In this document: piece by piece, positions 6,596 through 15,616 of the stretch
How the letters are laid out: each line of letters starts with the position of its first letter
Numbering within the stretch: position 1 is the stretch's first letter
From: Stenotrophomonas hibiscicola ATCC 19867
Lineage (GTDB): Bacteria; Pseudomonadota; Gammaproteobacteria; Xanthomonadales; Xanthomonadaceae
DNA length: 64,000 bases
Reading direction: 5' to 3'
Assembly (NCBI RefSeq): GCF_000382065.1
Contig: NZ_KB907501.1
Location: 248,001 to 312,000, forward strand
Translations under genes and position numbers: made by a program
Notes under the pieces: generated by a model
Seen by the model: only the letters and a program-made list of their open reading frames with translations
Database searches by the model: none
What the model was told of the DNA's origin: nothing

Positions 6596-8995
6596 TTACC
6601 AGCTGTACGCCACCGACAGGTTGGCGGTCGCCTCGCGATACCCACTGTCACCACGCATCACACCAAACCCGCCCCATGCACTGAAACCGGAACGGAATTC
6701 CACACGCGCACCTGCGCTCAGTTCATAGCGGTTGCGCGGAATGCCGGCCTTCAGCACTTCATCATCGAAGGCGATGCCATTACCCGCGCCATCGCGGTAC
6801 CAGTTGGCCGCCAGATAAGGGCTGACCGAGGCACCCGCTGCCGAGCGCGATTCACCCTGCAGGCGCAGGCCGGCACGGCCGGAAAGGCCACTGTTACCCG
6901 CTGCACGCACCACGGTGCCATTGGTTTCGGTATGCACGTCGGTCTTCGCGTCGGTGTAGATCAGCTGCACCTCCGGCTGAAGGCTCAGCGCGGTGTTGCC
7001 GATCTGGCCGATGCCGAAGCGGTAGCCGGCTTCCACAGACGGCTGCCAGATATCCGAGTCGTAGCGCTCTTCGGCCAGACCGTCGCCCTGCACGCGGTTG
7101 CGGAACTGGCCGCGCTGCACGCTGGCGTCCACGTACATTGCATCATTGGCCCAGTTGCCATACACGCCCAGAGCACCACCTTCCACCTTGCCGCGTGCGC
7201 TGAAACCGGTCACGTCCGAACGCGAGGTGGCGCTGCTGCGTGCCGCGGTACCCATCACGCCGACGCGGCCACGGCCGTCATCGAACACGCCGACGTCCGC
7301 ACCCAGCTGCAGGCGCGAGCGGTCCACGCGCAGGTCGAGCTGGTCATCCACTGCACCGAGCTTGCTCTGGGTGCCGTCCACGCGGGCCCAGCCTCGGATG
7401 CCCTCCGCCGCCGCGGCGCCGCCCTGGCGATCGCGGTAGCTGTGGCGCAGCATCTGGTCGAGCGCGAACTGGTTGGCCAGGTAGGCGCCGGTCTCCGGGC
7501 GCAGGATCGGGATGGGGGTGATCGGGTCGATGGGATCAATCGGATCAATGATCGGCTTGCACTGCGGCAGGGTCGGGTCGGCCAGGCACGGGTCCGGCGT
7601 GGTCGCCAGTTCCGAGCGCAGGTACCAGTTGCCGTTGGCGTCCTTCACCAGGAAGTACTCGTACTGGCCGCCCACAGCGCGGCCGACCAGATCGAACTGC
7701 GCGTTGGAGGCGCCGCCGATGTCGATCAGCTCGATGCCGCGTTCGGTCTTGGCACCAGCACCGCCGGCATTGAGCACGCGCACGTTGGCCTGGCCGTTGG
7801 CATCACCAGCAATCACCAGCGTGTCAGTCAGCGAGGTGTCGTCACCCAGCTGGGTGTTGAACAGCAGGGTGCCGCCGTTGCCGGTGAACTCGTCCAGGCT
7901 GAGGGTGTTGAAGCTGCTGCCATTGCCCAGCGCCACGGTACCGCCGGCGCCCAGGGTGAGATGGCCCACGCTGCTGTCGCCGGTCATCAGCCAGGCGCTG
8001 TCGGTATCGATGGTGGCGCTGGTGACGTTGATGAAGCGGCCGTCGATCTGCGCCTTGTTGCGCAGGAAGACGTCCAGGCTGCCATCAACCGTTGCGGCAT
8101 CGAAGCTGACATTGCCGATCAGGCGCGCGTCATCCACGTTGAAGCGCACATGGCTGGCCCCCGGCGTGCTGCTACCGGTAAGCGAGTCCACCTGCAGCAG
8201 GTTGCCATTCCCCCCGATCAACCGTGCACCGTTTGCCACGGTGATCTCGAAGTCGGCAGCCTCGTCGGCGCCCACGCGGATCGCCGCGCCGCGCCCGGAG
8301 CGAATAGTGGAACCGTCAATACCCAGACGTAGCGTGTCGGGCGTATGGATCGAGCCGTACATCAACACCCCCACGTTGTCGGCGTCGATTTCCGAGCCAT
8401 TGACGATGTCTACCCGGCCGTTTTCCATGCGCACGCCCAGACCACTGGACATATCGCTACCGCTTGTCGTGTCCTCCACGCGCACATGGGTGGAATCCAG
8501 AATGGACCAGGCGCCGGGCAAGGGAATGCCGCCGGGGGTGCTGCCCAGCGTCAGGCCGATGCTGAGTGGATTGCTTGGCAGCAGGCCGTCGGCAGCGGTG
8601 ACAAGAATGCGGCTGCCGATCAGGTGCGCCGACGAGGAGCCCTGCACCAGGATGCCGCCACCACGGATCGTACTGAACTCTGATTCGAAGCGTGCCGTCC
8701 CGTCCAGTTCCACTGCACGCTGGTGGGAGCCGCTGCGGTTGATGGTGGCATTCCATATGGTCACGCGTGAATCAACGGCACGGATGTTGTTGGTCTGGCC
8801 ACCCGTCACGTTCAATATCGCGTCGTTGCGCAGCGTCCATTCCTCAATCGGGTCGCCGTCGTTGACCGATGCCACGGTACCGTCCAGATCACCGGCCCAG
8901 GCGCCGGCCAGCGGCAGCATGCAGAGTGCGAGGACGATGCCACGCGCCAGCGGGCGTTGATGAGGATGAGCAGTGCGGGTGCGATGACGGTTCAT
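6596..8995 (-). CDS. Type V autotransporter, pertactin/AIDA-like (A)
   Basis: A 799-residue self-secreted surface protein. The signal peptide ends near AGAWA. A repetitive beta-helix-type passenger runs to about residue 480, with short strand repeats such as TIRSGRGAAIRVG. A Pro-Ile-Asp linker (PIDPIDPITPIPILRPE) follows, then a C-terminal beta-barrel of about 280 residues ending in aromatic SVAYSW, as expected for outer-membrane insertion. The start at 8995 has AAGGA 7 bases upstream. The ETGAYLANQ motif just before the barrel recurs as EAGAYLANQ in autotransporter B at 17824-20748. A candidate operator lies 165 bases upstream at 9160. Substrate or binding partner is unknown; no protease triad was seen. 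Confidence 0.9.
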   Translation of the reverse strand: MNRHRTRTAHPHQRPLARGIVLALCMLPLAGAWAGDLDGTVASVNDGDPIEEWTLRNDAILNVTGGQTNNIRAVDSRVTIWNATINRSGSHQRAVELDGTARFESEFSTIRGGGILVQGSSSAHLIGSRILVTAADGLLPSNPLSIGLTLGSTPGGIPLPGAWSILDSTHVRVEDTTSGSDMSSGLGVRMENGRVDIVNGSEIDADNVGVLMYGSIHTPDTLRLGIDGSTIRSGRGAAIRVGADEAADFEITVANGARLIGGNGNLLQVDSLTGSSTPGASHVRFNVDDARLIGNVSFDAATVDGSLDVFLRNKAQIDGRFINVTSATIDTDSAWLMTGDSSVGHLTLGAGGTVALGNGSSFNTLSLDEFTGNGGTLLFNTQLGDDTSLTDTLVIAGDANGQANVRVLNAGGAGAKTERGIELIDIGGASNAQFDLVGRAVGGQYEYFLVKDANGNWYLRSELATTPDPCLADPTLPQCKPIIDPIDPIDPITPIPILRPETGAYLANQFALDQMLRHSYRDRQGGAAAAEGIRGWARVDGTQSKLGAVDDQLDLRVDRSRLQLGADVGVFDDGRGRVGVMGTAARSSATSRSDVTGFSARGKVEGGALGVYGNWANDAMYVDASVQRGQFRNRVQGDGLAEERYDSDIWQPSVEAGYRFGIGQIGNTALSLQPEVQLIYTDAKTDVHTETNGTVVRAAGNSGLSGRAGLRLQGESRSAAGASVSPYLAANWYRDGAGNGIAFDDEVLKAGIPRNRYELSAGARVEFRSGFSAWGGFGVMRGDSGYREATANLSVAYSW

Positions 8996-9159
8996 GGTCT
9001 TGTCCTTTCTGGGAAAGAGTCGACACAGAGAGTCGTTCAGGCACTCGTTCACGTATGTGGCCTTTTCGACCTGTTCGCGTGAAGCGTGCGTGATGGGCCT
9101 AAGTAGGCAACCTGTGTCTTGATCGGCACGAATTTTGGGTGCAGGTACAGCTCTGGCCC

Positions 9160-9175
9160 ATGCAATTAGTTGCAA
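9160..9175 (-). promoter_or_regulatory. TGCAA-N4-TTGCA palindromic motif, exact copy
   Basis: ATGCAATTAGTTGCAA, upstream of autotransporter A. The identical 16-mer occurs at 11070 and, reversed, at 17752. The 395 bases from 8996 to 9390 contain no gene; besides this site they hold the SMAG dimer at 9255. Confidence 0.55.
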
Positions 9176-9254
9176 AACCGGCTTATTTGGCGCGCGTGCT
9201 TCAGGGCGGTTAAGGCGATGGCAGAGAGCGCTGGAAGCTACGCGCAAGACCCTT

Positions 9255-9345
9255 GTGGAGCTGAGCAGATGCTCAGCCTACCGCGCTAAGCGCGGCGTTC
9301 TTCGTGACCTGACCGGAGAGCAGCCGAGCATGGGCTCGTCTCTAC
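9255..9345. repeat. Degenerate SMAG REP dimer, copy of 6462-6550
   Basis: It begins GTGGAGCTGAGCAGATGCTC and ends GGGCTCGTCTCTAC, with CCGCGCTAAGCGCGG between. Order and spacing match 6462-6550, and both are followed by the same terminator and autotransporter C-terminal sequence. It was therefore probably copied with that gene end and then mutated. Confidence 0.7.
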
Positions 9346-9389
9346 AGAAGGCGCATCGTGCACAGTGGAACGGCGCCGGGCATGCCGGC

Positions 9390-9636
9390 GCGGTAACAGC
9401 TGTACGCCACCGACAGGTTGTCCGTTGCTTCCCCGGTACCCGCTGTCACCGCGCATCACGCCGAAGCCATCCCACGCACTGCATCCGGAACGGAACTCCA
9501 TCCGCGCACCCGCGCTCAGTTCATAATGGTTTCGCGGAATGCCGACCTTCAGCACTTCATCCTCGAAGGCGATGCCACCACCGGCGCGATCTGGCAACCA
9601 GTTCGCGGGCAGATACGGGCTGACCGAGGCGCCGAC
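9390..9636 (-). pseudogene. Relic of an autotransporter beta-barrel C-terminus
   Basis: The minus strand encodes GASVSPYLPANWLPDRAGGG, IAFEDEVLKVGIPRNHYELS and RMEFRSGCSAWDGFGVMRGD. This matches the last 80 or so residues of autotransporter A almost residue for residue, then shifts frame before the final SVAYSW equivalent. There is no start, passenger or intact end. The flanking terminator and SMAG copies show a segmental duplication of the 3' end of the A gene, or the remnant of a third autotransporter. Confidence 0.8.
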
Positions 9637-9681
9637 GAGCATGGTTCGGCTCAACGGAGAGTAGATGGTGGTGCGCTGCAC

Positions 9682-10404
9682 CTACCGCTCGATACGTGCC
9701 TCGGCCTCGCGCGGCGTACCGTAGTCATCCAGCCAGGTGAAGCTGGCCGTGGTCGGCATCGCCGAGCCGGCCGGCAGCGGCAGGCGTACCTGTGCGCCGG
9801 GTGCCACCATGTCCACCTCCACCGTGCGCCCGTCAGACAGGGTCAGCGTGCTGAGCGTTACGTGGTAGGGCGTGGGATTGCGCACCTGCAGCGCGTTGCC
9901 CTCGGCGCGCCATTGCAGCTGCGCTGCCGCATCGCGCGCGTTGCCGGGCAGGCCGGCAGGGCGATGGAACAGCTTTATCCGCGTGCGCACCGCGAACTGC
10001 AGCAGGTTCTTGCCGCTGGCATCGCTGGGCTTGGGCGGAATGTCCAGCAGATTGAAATAGAACACCGATTCGCGATCAGTCGGCAGCGGTGCTTCCGACG
10101 GACGCGGCGCGTAGGTGATGCGATAGGCCTGGCCCTGGTGCGCCTGCAGCAGGCGCGGTTCGGCCGGGGTCAGCCGGAACGGCGTGCGCACGTTCTCAGG
10201 ACGTGCATGGCTGTCGCCATCGTCAATCCAGACCTGCACCATCGCCGCCTGCTCACCGGTATTGGTGGCCTTTACGGTCACGTCGCGGCCCTTGGCTGCG
10301 TCATGCACGATACGCGTGCCCTGCAGCGTTACCGCTGCCGATGCCGGCAGCGCCAATGCGCCAGCCAGCAGCGCGGTCATCCACGTCATTGCACGGAACT
10401 TCAT
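9682..10404 (-). CDS. PapD/FimC-type periplasmic pilus chaperone (locus 2)
   Basis: A 240-residue chaperone, near-identical in layout to 13-735: signal peptide ending PASA, mature AVTLQGTRIVHD, and the subunit-anchoring basic residues in GTRIV and RTRIKLFHRP. The start at 10404 has GAGG about 8 bases upstream; a longer reading frame extends upstream but lacks a ribosome site. It follows pilin 10463-10981 on the same strand by 58 bases. It serves, by inference, the usher at 11394, which is transcribed the other way. Confidence 0.93.
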   Translation of the reverse strand: MKFRAMTWMTALLAGALALPASAAVTLQGTRIVHDAAKGRDVTVKATNTGEQAAMVQVWIDDGDSHARPENVRTPFRLTPAEPRLLQAHQGQAYRITYAPRPSEAPLPTDRESVFYFNLLDIPPKPSDASGKNLLQFAVRTRIKLFHRPAGLPGNARDAAAQLQWRAEGNALQVRNPTPYHVTLSTLTLSDGRTVEVDMVAPGAQVRLPLPAGSAMPTTASFTWLDDYGTPREAEARIER

Positions 10405-10462
10405 TGCAGATACCTCGGTTGAGTGCGTGCCAGCCCGTCCCTGGGCCGGCGTGCAGAAGGGA

Positions 10463-10981
10463 TTACTTGTAGAGCACGACGAAGTCGCCGGACGCATTGG
10501 CAACACCGGCGGTAGCGTTCTGCCCCGGCGAGGCGTACCACGCGCTGTAATCCAGCTGGCCCTTGCCGGCGGCCGGAATGGTCACCCACTGCAGCGGGTC
10601 CTCGCCCAGCTTCTGGTGATTGCCGGCCACGTCGTACAGGGCGACGCCCACGTTGGAGGCCGCGTTCGGGTCGGGGTTCAGGGCCAGGTTGCCGGTGCTG
10701 CCGTCCGGGGTGCCGCCGAAGCGCACGCCCACATCCTGCGTCGCGCCGGAGCCGGTGCAGTCCAGCTGGATGCTGAAGTTCTTCATGCCAGCGCGCTCGG
10801 ACGCATTGACCGAAGCCACATCAACCTTGCCCATCGGCACCGTGATGGTGCCGCCCACGGCATCCACCGCGCAGGTGCTGGTCATCAGTTCGCCGGTGAT
10901 CTCCAGCTTTTCAGCGAAGGCGGCGGGGGAAACAGCCAGTGCGAGCGCACCGGCAACAATCATGTTCAACGTGTTCGACAT
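10463..10981 (-). CDS. Type 1-like fimbrial pilin, probable shaft subunit (locus 2)
   Basis: A 172-residue secreted pilin: signal peptide ending AFA, mature EKLEITGELMTSTCAV, second Cys in QLDCTGSGA, C-terminus GDFVVLYK. AAAGGA lies about 8 bases before the ATG at 10981. It is very similar to 796-1308, and the two differ mainly in short loops. First gene of the leftward pilin-chaperone unit of locus 2. An exact palindromic motif lies 89 bases upstream at 11070. Confidence 0.9.
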   Translation of the reverse strand: MSNTLNMIVAGALALAVSPAAFAEKLEITGELMTSTCAVDAVGGTITVPMGKVDVASVNASERAGMKNFSIQLDCTGSGATQDVGVRFGGTPDGSTGNLALNPDPNAASNVGVALYDVAGNHQKLGEDPLQWVTIPAAGKGQLDYSAWYASPGQNATAGVANASGDFVVLYK

Positions 10982-11069
10982 GCGGATGTCCTTTGAAGGG
11001 GGATCAATGAATCCGCATTGGGCGTGCCAGCGGATGCACCCAGTGTTCCCGGGCATGCCCGCCGGGAAC

Positions 11070-11085
11070 ATGCAATTAGTTGCAA
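11070..11085 (-). promoter_or_regulatory. TGCAA-N4-TTGCA palindromic motif, exact copy
   Basis: ATGCAATTAGTTGCAA, 89 bases before the pilin 2 start and directly beside the 27-base inverted repeat at 11044-11070. Candidate operator. Confidence 0.55.
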
Positions 11086-11292
11086 GGTGCTTGTGCAACG
11101 CGCGGGTTCGTGCTTGCGGTAAAGCGCGCAGTCAGGAAACGACATTCGACCCTGCGACCGTCGATTGAAAGCGGGAGGTGCGTGATCTGCAACGCATTCG
11201 ATTGACCATCGTCGCATCGTGAAAACAACGCTGAATCGCCATAAAACGGCGCATTCACGGAAAGCCGCGTCTTTGCGTTCCGTGTTGTCGCT

Positions 11293-11308
11293 TTGCAACA
11301 AATTGCAT
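11293..11308 (+). promoter_or_regulatory. TGCAA-N4-TTGCA palindromic motif facing usher 2
   Basis: TTGCAACAAATTGCAT differs by one base from the exact reverse form. TGTCTA lies 18 bases downstream, giving a start near 11339 and a leader of about 55 bases before the usher ATG at 11394. Confidence 0.5.
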
Positions 11309-11393
11309 GGGAAGGCGGCGGGGGGCTGTCTACGCTTCGGCCCACTTCGACTACGAGCGATGTCGGCTTTGGCCTCATCGAGTGACGTTTGCC

Positions 11394-13934
11394 ATGCAAA
11401 AGCGAGCCTTCCCTTGCCGCAATCATTGCCGCCTGATCAGCCGTCCGCTGGGCGTGGCCATTGCCGTTGCAATGGCCATGGCAGTGGCCAGCCACGCCCA
11501 TGCCGGCGACGGTGAGCCGCTGCAGTTCAGCGCAGGGTTCCTGATTGGTGGCAAGGCCATCGACATGCAGCGCTATGCGCAGGGCAATCCGATGGAGCCA
11601 GGTGACTATCCGCTGGACGTGGTGGTGAACGGGCAGTTCCTGGAGAACCGCGACATCCGCTTTGTCGAGGCACCGGCGCCGGTGGGTGCCACGCCCTGCC
11701 TGCCGATGGCGCTGCTGGGCCGCTTGAATCTGAAGGACAGCTACCTGGCCGATCTGCAGGAAGATGCAGAGGGCTGCATTGCATTGCCTGCGCTGGTGGA
11801 AGGCGCCACCGTGGAATTCGATGCAGGCAACCTGCAGTTGCTTGTGAACGTGCCGCAGGCCGCACAGGCGCGCAATGCACGCGGCTACGTGGCACCGGAC
11901 CAGCGCGACCATGGCGTTACCGCTGCGTTCTTCGACTACAACGTCAACCACAACCGTGCCCAAGGCCAGGATGCGACCTATCTTGGCTTGAACACGGGCC
12001 TGAACCTGGGGGCCTGGCGCCTGCGCCACCGTTCGTCCTTCAGCCAGAGCAGCCATGGCACCCGCCACGATGTGATCAGCAGTTACCTGCAACGCGATCT
12101 TCCGGCCTGGAACAGCCAGCTGTTGCTGGGGCAGGGCAATACCGGGGGCGAGTTGTTTGAATCGCTGTCGTTCACCGGCGCGCGCGTGGCCAGCGATGAA
12201 CGCATGCTGCCCGATTCCCTGCGCGGGTTCGCGCCGGTGGTGCAGGGCATTGCCGAGGGCAATGCGCTGGTGACCATCCGCCAGAACGGCAACATCATCC
12301 ACGAGGTAAGCGTTGCCCCGGGGCCGTTCTCCATCGAGGACCTGTACCCGACCAACTTCGGCGGTGATCTGGAGGTCACCGTTACCGAAGCCGATGGCCG
12401 CACCCAGCGCTTCACCGTGAACTTCTCTGCGGTGCCGCAGGCACTGCGCCCGGGCGCCAGCCGCTTCAGTGCCACCGCCGGTGAGCTGCGCGACGCGCGT
12501 GGCGAGCGCGAGGCGCTGCGGTTTGCCGAAGGCACCTACGCGCGTGGCATCAGCAATCATTTCACCGCGCTGGGCGGCGTGCAGATCGCCGAGGATTTCC
12601 AGGCGGCGCTGTTCGGTGGCGCAGTCAACACGCCCGTTGGTGCATTCGGTGCCGATGTGACCCACTCGCGTGCGCGCCTGGGTAATGGCGAACAGGTGAC
12701 CGGCAACAGCTTCCGGGTGAACTACCAGCGCTACGTGGCTGCCACCGGCACCAACTTCGGCCTGGCTGCGCATCGCTACAGCACGCGCGGCTACATGACC
12801 CTGAACGACTTCGCGCTGTCGCGCAGTGACGATTGGGGCCACGCTGGCCGCGCGCGCCAGCGCTTCCAGGTGAATTTCTCGCAGCGCCTGGGCGAGCGCA
12901 GCAGCCTTTCGCTCAGTGGCGGCCATGTGCGCTACTGGGGCGATTCTCCGCAGCAGAACGACCTGCAGCTGCGCTTCCAGAGCAGCATCGGCCGCGCCAG
13001 CTACAGCCTGTCTGCCATGCGCTACCGCCTGGGTGACGGCCGCCAGGATACGCGCTACACCGCCAGCCTCAGCATTCCGCTGGGCACCGCGCCGCGCGCC
13101 CCGCGCCTGAGCACGCAGCTGGCCCATTCTGCCCGTGGCGAACAGGGCCAGCTGGGCCTGAGCGGCACGCTGGGCGAATCGCAGCAGCTCAGCTACAGCG
13201 TGGGTGCCAGCGACGGCAGCGGCGGCCAGCGCAGCACCAGTGCATATGCCACCTATCGTGGTGGCCACGGCACAGTGACGGCCGGCTACAGCCGCTCGGG
13301 CGACTACAGCGCCATGAATGCCAGCGCGGCGGGCAGCGTGGTGCTGCACCGGGATGGCATCAACTTCGGCGCCCCCCTGGGTGATGGCTTTGCGCTGGTG
13401 CAGGCCGACGGCGCGCAAGGTGCACGCATCGGCTATGGCGATGATGTCCGCATCGGCCGCAACGGCTACGCGCTGCTGCCGCATGTCAGCCCCTACCGCT
13501 GGAACCAGATCGAACTGGATCCGTCGGGCCTGCCGATGGACGTGGAGCTGCTGCAGACCTCGCAGCGGGTGGCACCCACGGCGGGCAGCATTGTGCGCGT
13601 GGCGTTCAATGCCAAGCGCGAACGCACGCTGTTCATCGATGCCACCGATGCGCTGGGCCAACCGTTGCCGTTTGCCGCGCGCATCGAGGACGACAGCGGC
13701 CGTGCCTACGGCGCCGTTGGCCAGGGCGGCGTGATCCAGCTGCGCGGCGCACCGGAACAGGGCGAGCTGATTGTCGACCCTGAAGGCCCCAACCGTTGCC
13801 GCCTGCGGTACACCACCCCCGACGCGCCCGATGCCTATGGGCTGTCGTGGAGCCAGGCGGTGTGCACGCCGCTGCGCAAGCCAAGCCCCGGCCTGCAGGC
13901 CGCACTGGATGCAGCAAGCGAATCAACCCCCTGA
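11394..13934 (+). CDS. Fimbrial outer-membrane usher (locus 2)
   Basis: An 846-residue FimD/PapC-family usher. The signal region ends near SHAHA, then LQFSAGFLIGGKAIDMQRYA. The same central motifs occur as in usher 1 (QLLLGQGNTGGELFES, DERMLPDSLRGFAPVV), and the C-terminal Cys pair lies in NRCRLRYTTP and SQAVCTP. The ATG at 11394 is preferred over the longer frame from 11307 because the inferred promoter lies between them; its ribosome site is weak. Here the usher is first in the rightward unit, unlike locus 1 where an adhesin precedes it. Confidence 0.95.
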   Translation: MQKRAFPCRNHCRLISRPLGVAIAVAMAMAVASHAHAGDGEPLQFSAGFLIGGKAIDMQRYAQGNPMEPGDYPLDVVVNGQFLENRDIRFVEAPAPVGATPCLPMALLGRLNLKDSYLADLQEDAEGCIALPALVEGATVEFDAGNLQLLVNVPQAAQARNARGYVAPDQRDHGVTAAFFDYNVNHNRAQGQDATYLGLNTGLNLGAWRLRHRSSFSQSSHGTRHDVISSYLQRDLPAWNSQLLLGQGNTGGELFESLSFTGARVASDERMLPDSLRGFAPVVQGIAEGNALVTIRQNGNIIHEVSVAPGPFSIEDLYPTNFGGDLEVTVTEADGRTQRFTVNFSAVPQALRPGASRFSATAGELRDARGEREALRFAEGTYARGISNHFTALGGVQIAEDFQAALFGGAVNTPVGAFGADVTHSRARLGNGEQVTGNSFRVNYQRYVAATGTNFGLAAHRYSTRGYMTLNDFALSRSDDWGHAGRARQRFQVNFSQRLGERSSLSLSGGHVRYWGDSPQQNDLQLRFQSSIGRASYSLSAMRYRLGDGRQDTRYTASLSIPLGTAPRAPRLSTQLAHSARGEQGQLGLSGTLGESQQLSYSVGASDGSGGQRSTSAYATYRGGHGTVTAGYSRSGDYSAMNASAAGSVVLHRDGINFGAPLGDGFALVQADGAQGARIGYGDDVRIGRNGYALLPHVSPYRWNQIELDPSGLPMDVELLQTSQRVAPTAGSIVRVAFNAKRERTLFIDATDALGQPLPFAARIEDDSGRAYGAVGQGGVIQLRGAPEQGELIVDPEGPNRCRLRYTTPDAPDAYGLSWSQAVCTPLRKPSPGLQAALDAASESTP

Positions 13935-13966
13935 TCCCGACTTCTTCTTTCACCTTGGAGTACCCC

Positions 13967-14476
13967 ATGAACCTGATCAACCGACTCACCCTGTCCACCG
14001 TGCTGCTGGCCGCTGCGCCGCTGGCCCTGGCCGACAGCGCCACCCTGACCATCACCGGCCGCGTTCTGCCCGGCACCTGCACGCTCACCGCTGCGCCGAT
14101 CGCCTTGGACGAGGTCAAAGCCAGCGACTTGACCCCTGGGCAGGACAGCCAGATCAAGGCCGGTGCGCTGGAGTTCACCGGTTGCGTGGGCGTCAGCAAG
14201 GCGGTGCTGTCGTTCTCCGGTACGCCGGCCGACGGTGATGCCGATCGCTGGAAAAACACCGCTGCCACCGATGCCGCCGACGGTGTGTCGATTTCGCTGC
14301 TGTCGGGCACCACCGGCAACACCTATCTGAAGGACGGTGACACCGGCATCGATGTGCCGGTGACCGGCGCCACCGCGCGCTATGACCTGCGGGCGGCGTA
14401 TCACGCACCGACCGGTTCTTCGCTGAGTGCCGGTGAAGTTTCCACTGAGATCGTGGTTACTGCTGACTACGAGTGA
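13967..14476 (+). CDS. Minor fimbrial pilin subunit (locus 2)
   Basis: A 169-residue pilin-fold protein: signal peptide ending ALA, mature DSATLTITGRVLPGTCTL, second Cys in FTGCVGVSKAVLSF, C-terminus STEIVVTADYE. GGAG lies 6 bases before the ATG, 32 bases after the usher stop. It is homologous to 5058-5567, with identical length and Cys positions. It is followed by the adhesin at 14508. Confidence 0.88.
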   Translation: MNLINRLTLSTVLLAAAPLALADSATLTITGRVLPGTCTLTAAPIALDEVKASDLTPGQDSQIKAGALEFTGCVGVSKAVLSFSGTPADGDADRWKNTAATDAADGVSISLLSGTTGNTYLKDGDTGIDVPVTGATARYDLRAAYHAPTGSSLSAGEVSTEIVVTADYE

Positions 14477-14507
14477 GGCGGCGGGTCAACGCCCAGGGAG
14501 CATGACA

Positions 14508-15488
14508 ATGAACGTTGCATTCAAACGAGAGCCAATGGCAAAGAACACGCGATTGCGTGCAGCGGCACTGGTGATTGGCCTCTCACTGCTGACGGTGTCC
14601 GCGATGGTCCAGGCGTGCACAGGTTTCAGCAACACTCCAAGGCATCGGGAATACACCCATGACACCTATCCGGAGCAGCGTGGCCGATGGTTCAGAGGGA
14701 GCAATGGCCCCACAACATTCAATAACTGCACGGCCGACTTCGATCTGAATCTGCACCTGGACGCACCAGGGCTGACCTATGTCGGCACCCTCGACTATCT
14801 GGGCATGACCTTTCCGGCTTACGAGTTCGGGCCGGAATCTCCCTTGGTGATCTTCACCTTTGAGCAGGTTGTTGGCTGGGAGCGCGTCCCGCTTGAAGTG
14901 GGACGCGAACAGACCTATCCCATCCAGGTACAGACGCCGATGAATGCGAACGTCGATTTCCGGCCCGAGTTCTTCTCCAGAGGTGGGCGGATGCGTACGT
15001 ATACGTTTGACGTGTCCTTGACCTGGACTTCCCCGCAGCACCCGGCAATTGATGGTGCCTACAACAGCTCCTACACCCTGCACTTTCCTGTGGCGACGTG
15101 TCCGTTGCAGGACAGCGACGAGACGCTGGACGACGTGCAGACTGCAGAATTGTCCACTCCTGGTGGGACAGCCAAGGAAAAGCGGGTGGCGATTCGCATG
15201 AACTGCGGTGTCGATCCGCCGCGCGCCCGGATGACGTTGAGTGACGCCGGCGATGCGGGCAACACCGGGAGCCAGCTGACGCCCACAGCCGATTCCGATG
15301 CTGAAGGCGTGCGCGTGCAGCTGCTGCGCAATGGCACCGAAGTGCAGTTCGGCCAGACCTGGGACTTCGAGCCTGGCGTCGGCGGCGTGCACGATCACGC
15401 CTTCACCGCGCGCTACATCCGCACCAGCGAGGCACTGGTGCCTGGTCTGATCAAGGGAGAGGCGGTGCTCAACGTCGACTACTGGTAA
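14508..15488 (+). CDS. Two-domain fimbrial tip adhesin (locus 2, first)
   Basis: A 326-residue secreted protein: signal peptide ending VQA before CTGFSNTP, a receptor-domain-like N-terminal part containing APGLTYVGTLDYLGMTFPAY, then a pilin domain from about residue 195 (VATCPLQDSDETLDDVQTAE) ending GEAVLNVDYW. GGGAG lies 7 bases before the ATG at 14508; an ATG two codons earlier sits too close to it. Probably cotranscribed with the usher and minor pilin. Its C-terminal domain is close to that of 15617-16678, while the N-terminal halves are much more different. This is the pattern expected of tip adhesins with swapped binding domains. Confidence 0.8.
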   Translation: MNVAFKREPMAKNTRLRAAALVIGLSLLTVSAMVQACTGFSNTPRHREYTHDTYPEQRGRWFRGSNGPTTFNNCTADFDLNLHLDAPGLTYVGTLDYLGMTFPAYEFGPESPLVIFTFEQVVGWERVPLEVGREQTYPIQVQTPMNANVDFRPEFFSRGGRMRTYTFDVSLTWTSPQHPAIDGAYNSSYTLHFPVATCPLQDSDETLDDVQTAELSTPGGTAKEKRVAIRMNCGVDPPRARMTLSDAGDAGNTGSQLTPTADSDAEGVRVQLLRNGTEVQFGQTWDFEPGVGGVHDHAFTARYIRTSEALVPGLIKGEAVLNVDYW

Positions 15489-15547
15489 GACCGTGTAGCG
15501 GCTCGCTTCCGCTGGAGATGTGCGCGAGTGCCTGTGTGCCCGCGATT

Positions 15548-15563
15548 CTGCAACCAGTTCGAT
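15548..15563 (+). promoter_or_regulatory. Degenerate TGCAA motif before the second adhesin
   Basis: CTGCAACCAGTTCGAT lies 53 bases before the adhesin start at 15617. It keeps the left half-site; the right half is decayed. A near-identical sequence precedes the next adhesin at 16752. Confidence 0.35.
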
Positions 15564-15616
15564 GGCGCTGCATAGCGGTGGCGGCGACGATGGGCCACCG
15601 CCGCCGAGGCGCCAAC

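Larger units (their letters stand above)
10982..11393. promoter_or_regulatory. Divergent control region of fimbrial locus 2
   Basis: A 412-base gene-free region between pilin 2 and usher 2. It contains an inverted repeat at 11044-11070 (TGTTCCCGG / CCGGGAACA) touching the motif at 11070-11085, a second motif at 11293-11308, and a possible -10 (TGTCTA, 11327-11332). The stretch in between (about 11200-11290) is relatively A/T-rich and shows no further pattern I can name. Confidence 0.5.

Noticed and set aside
6296..8332. 678-codon open frame antisense to autotransporter A
   Set aside because: Low-complexity product, no ribosome site, and the opposite strand encodes an autotransporter with signal peptide and barrel.
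11070..11308. Possible fim-type invertible promoter between two inverted copies of the 16-base motif
   Set aside because: The motif is itself palindromic, so the inverted order has little meaning. No site-specific recombinase gene is in the window, and single copies also occur at other promoters.
11076..13661. 861-codon open frame antisense to usher 2
   Set aside because: It shadows a well-supported usher; its product is a His/Ala/Arg/Gln-rich sequence without domains, as expected from GC-rich codon structure.
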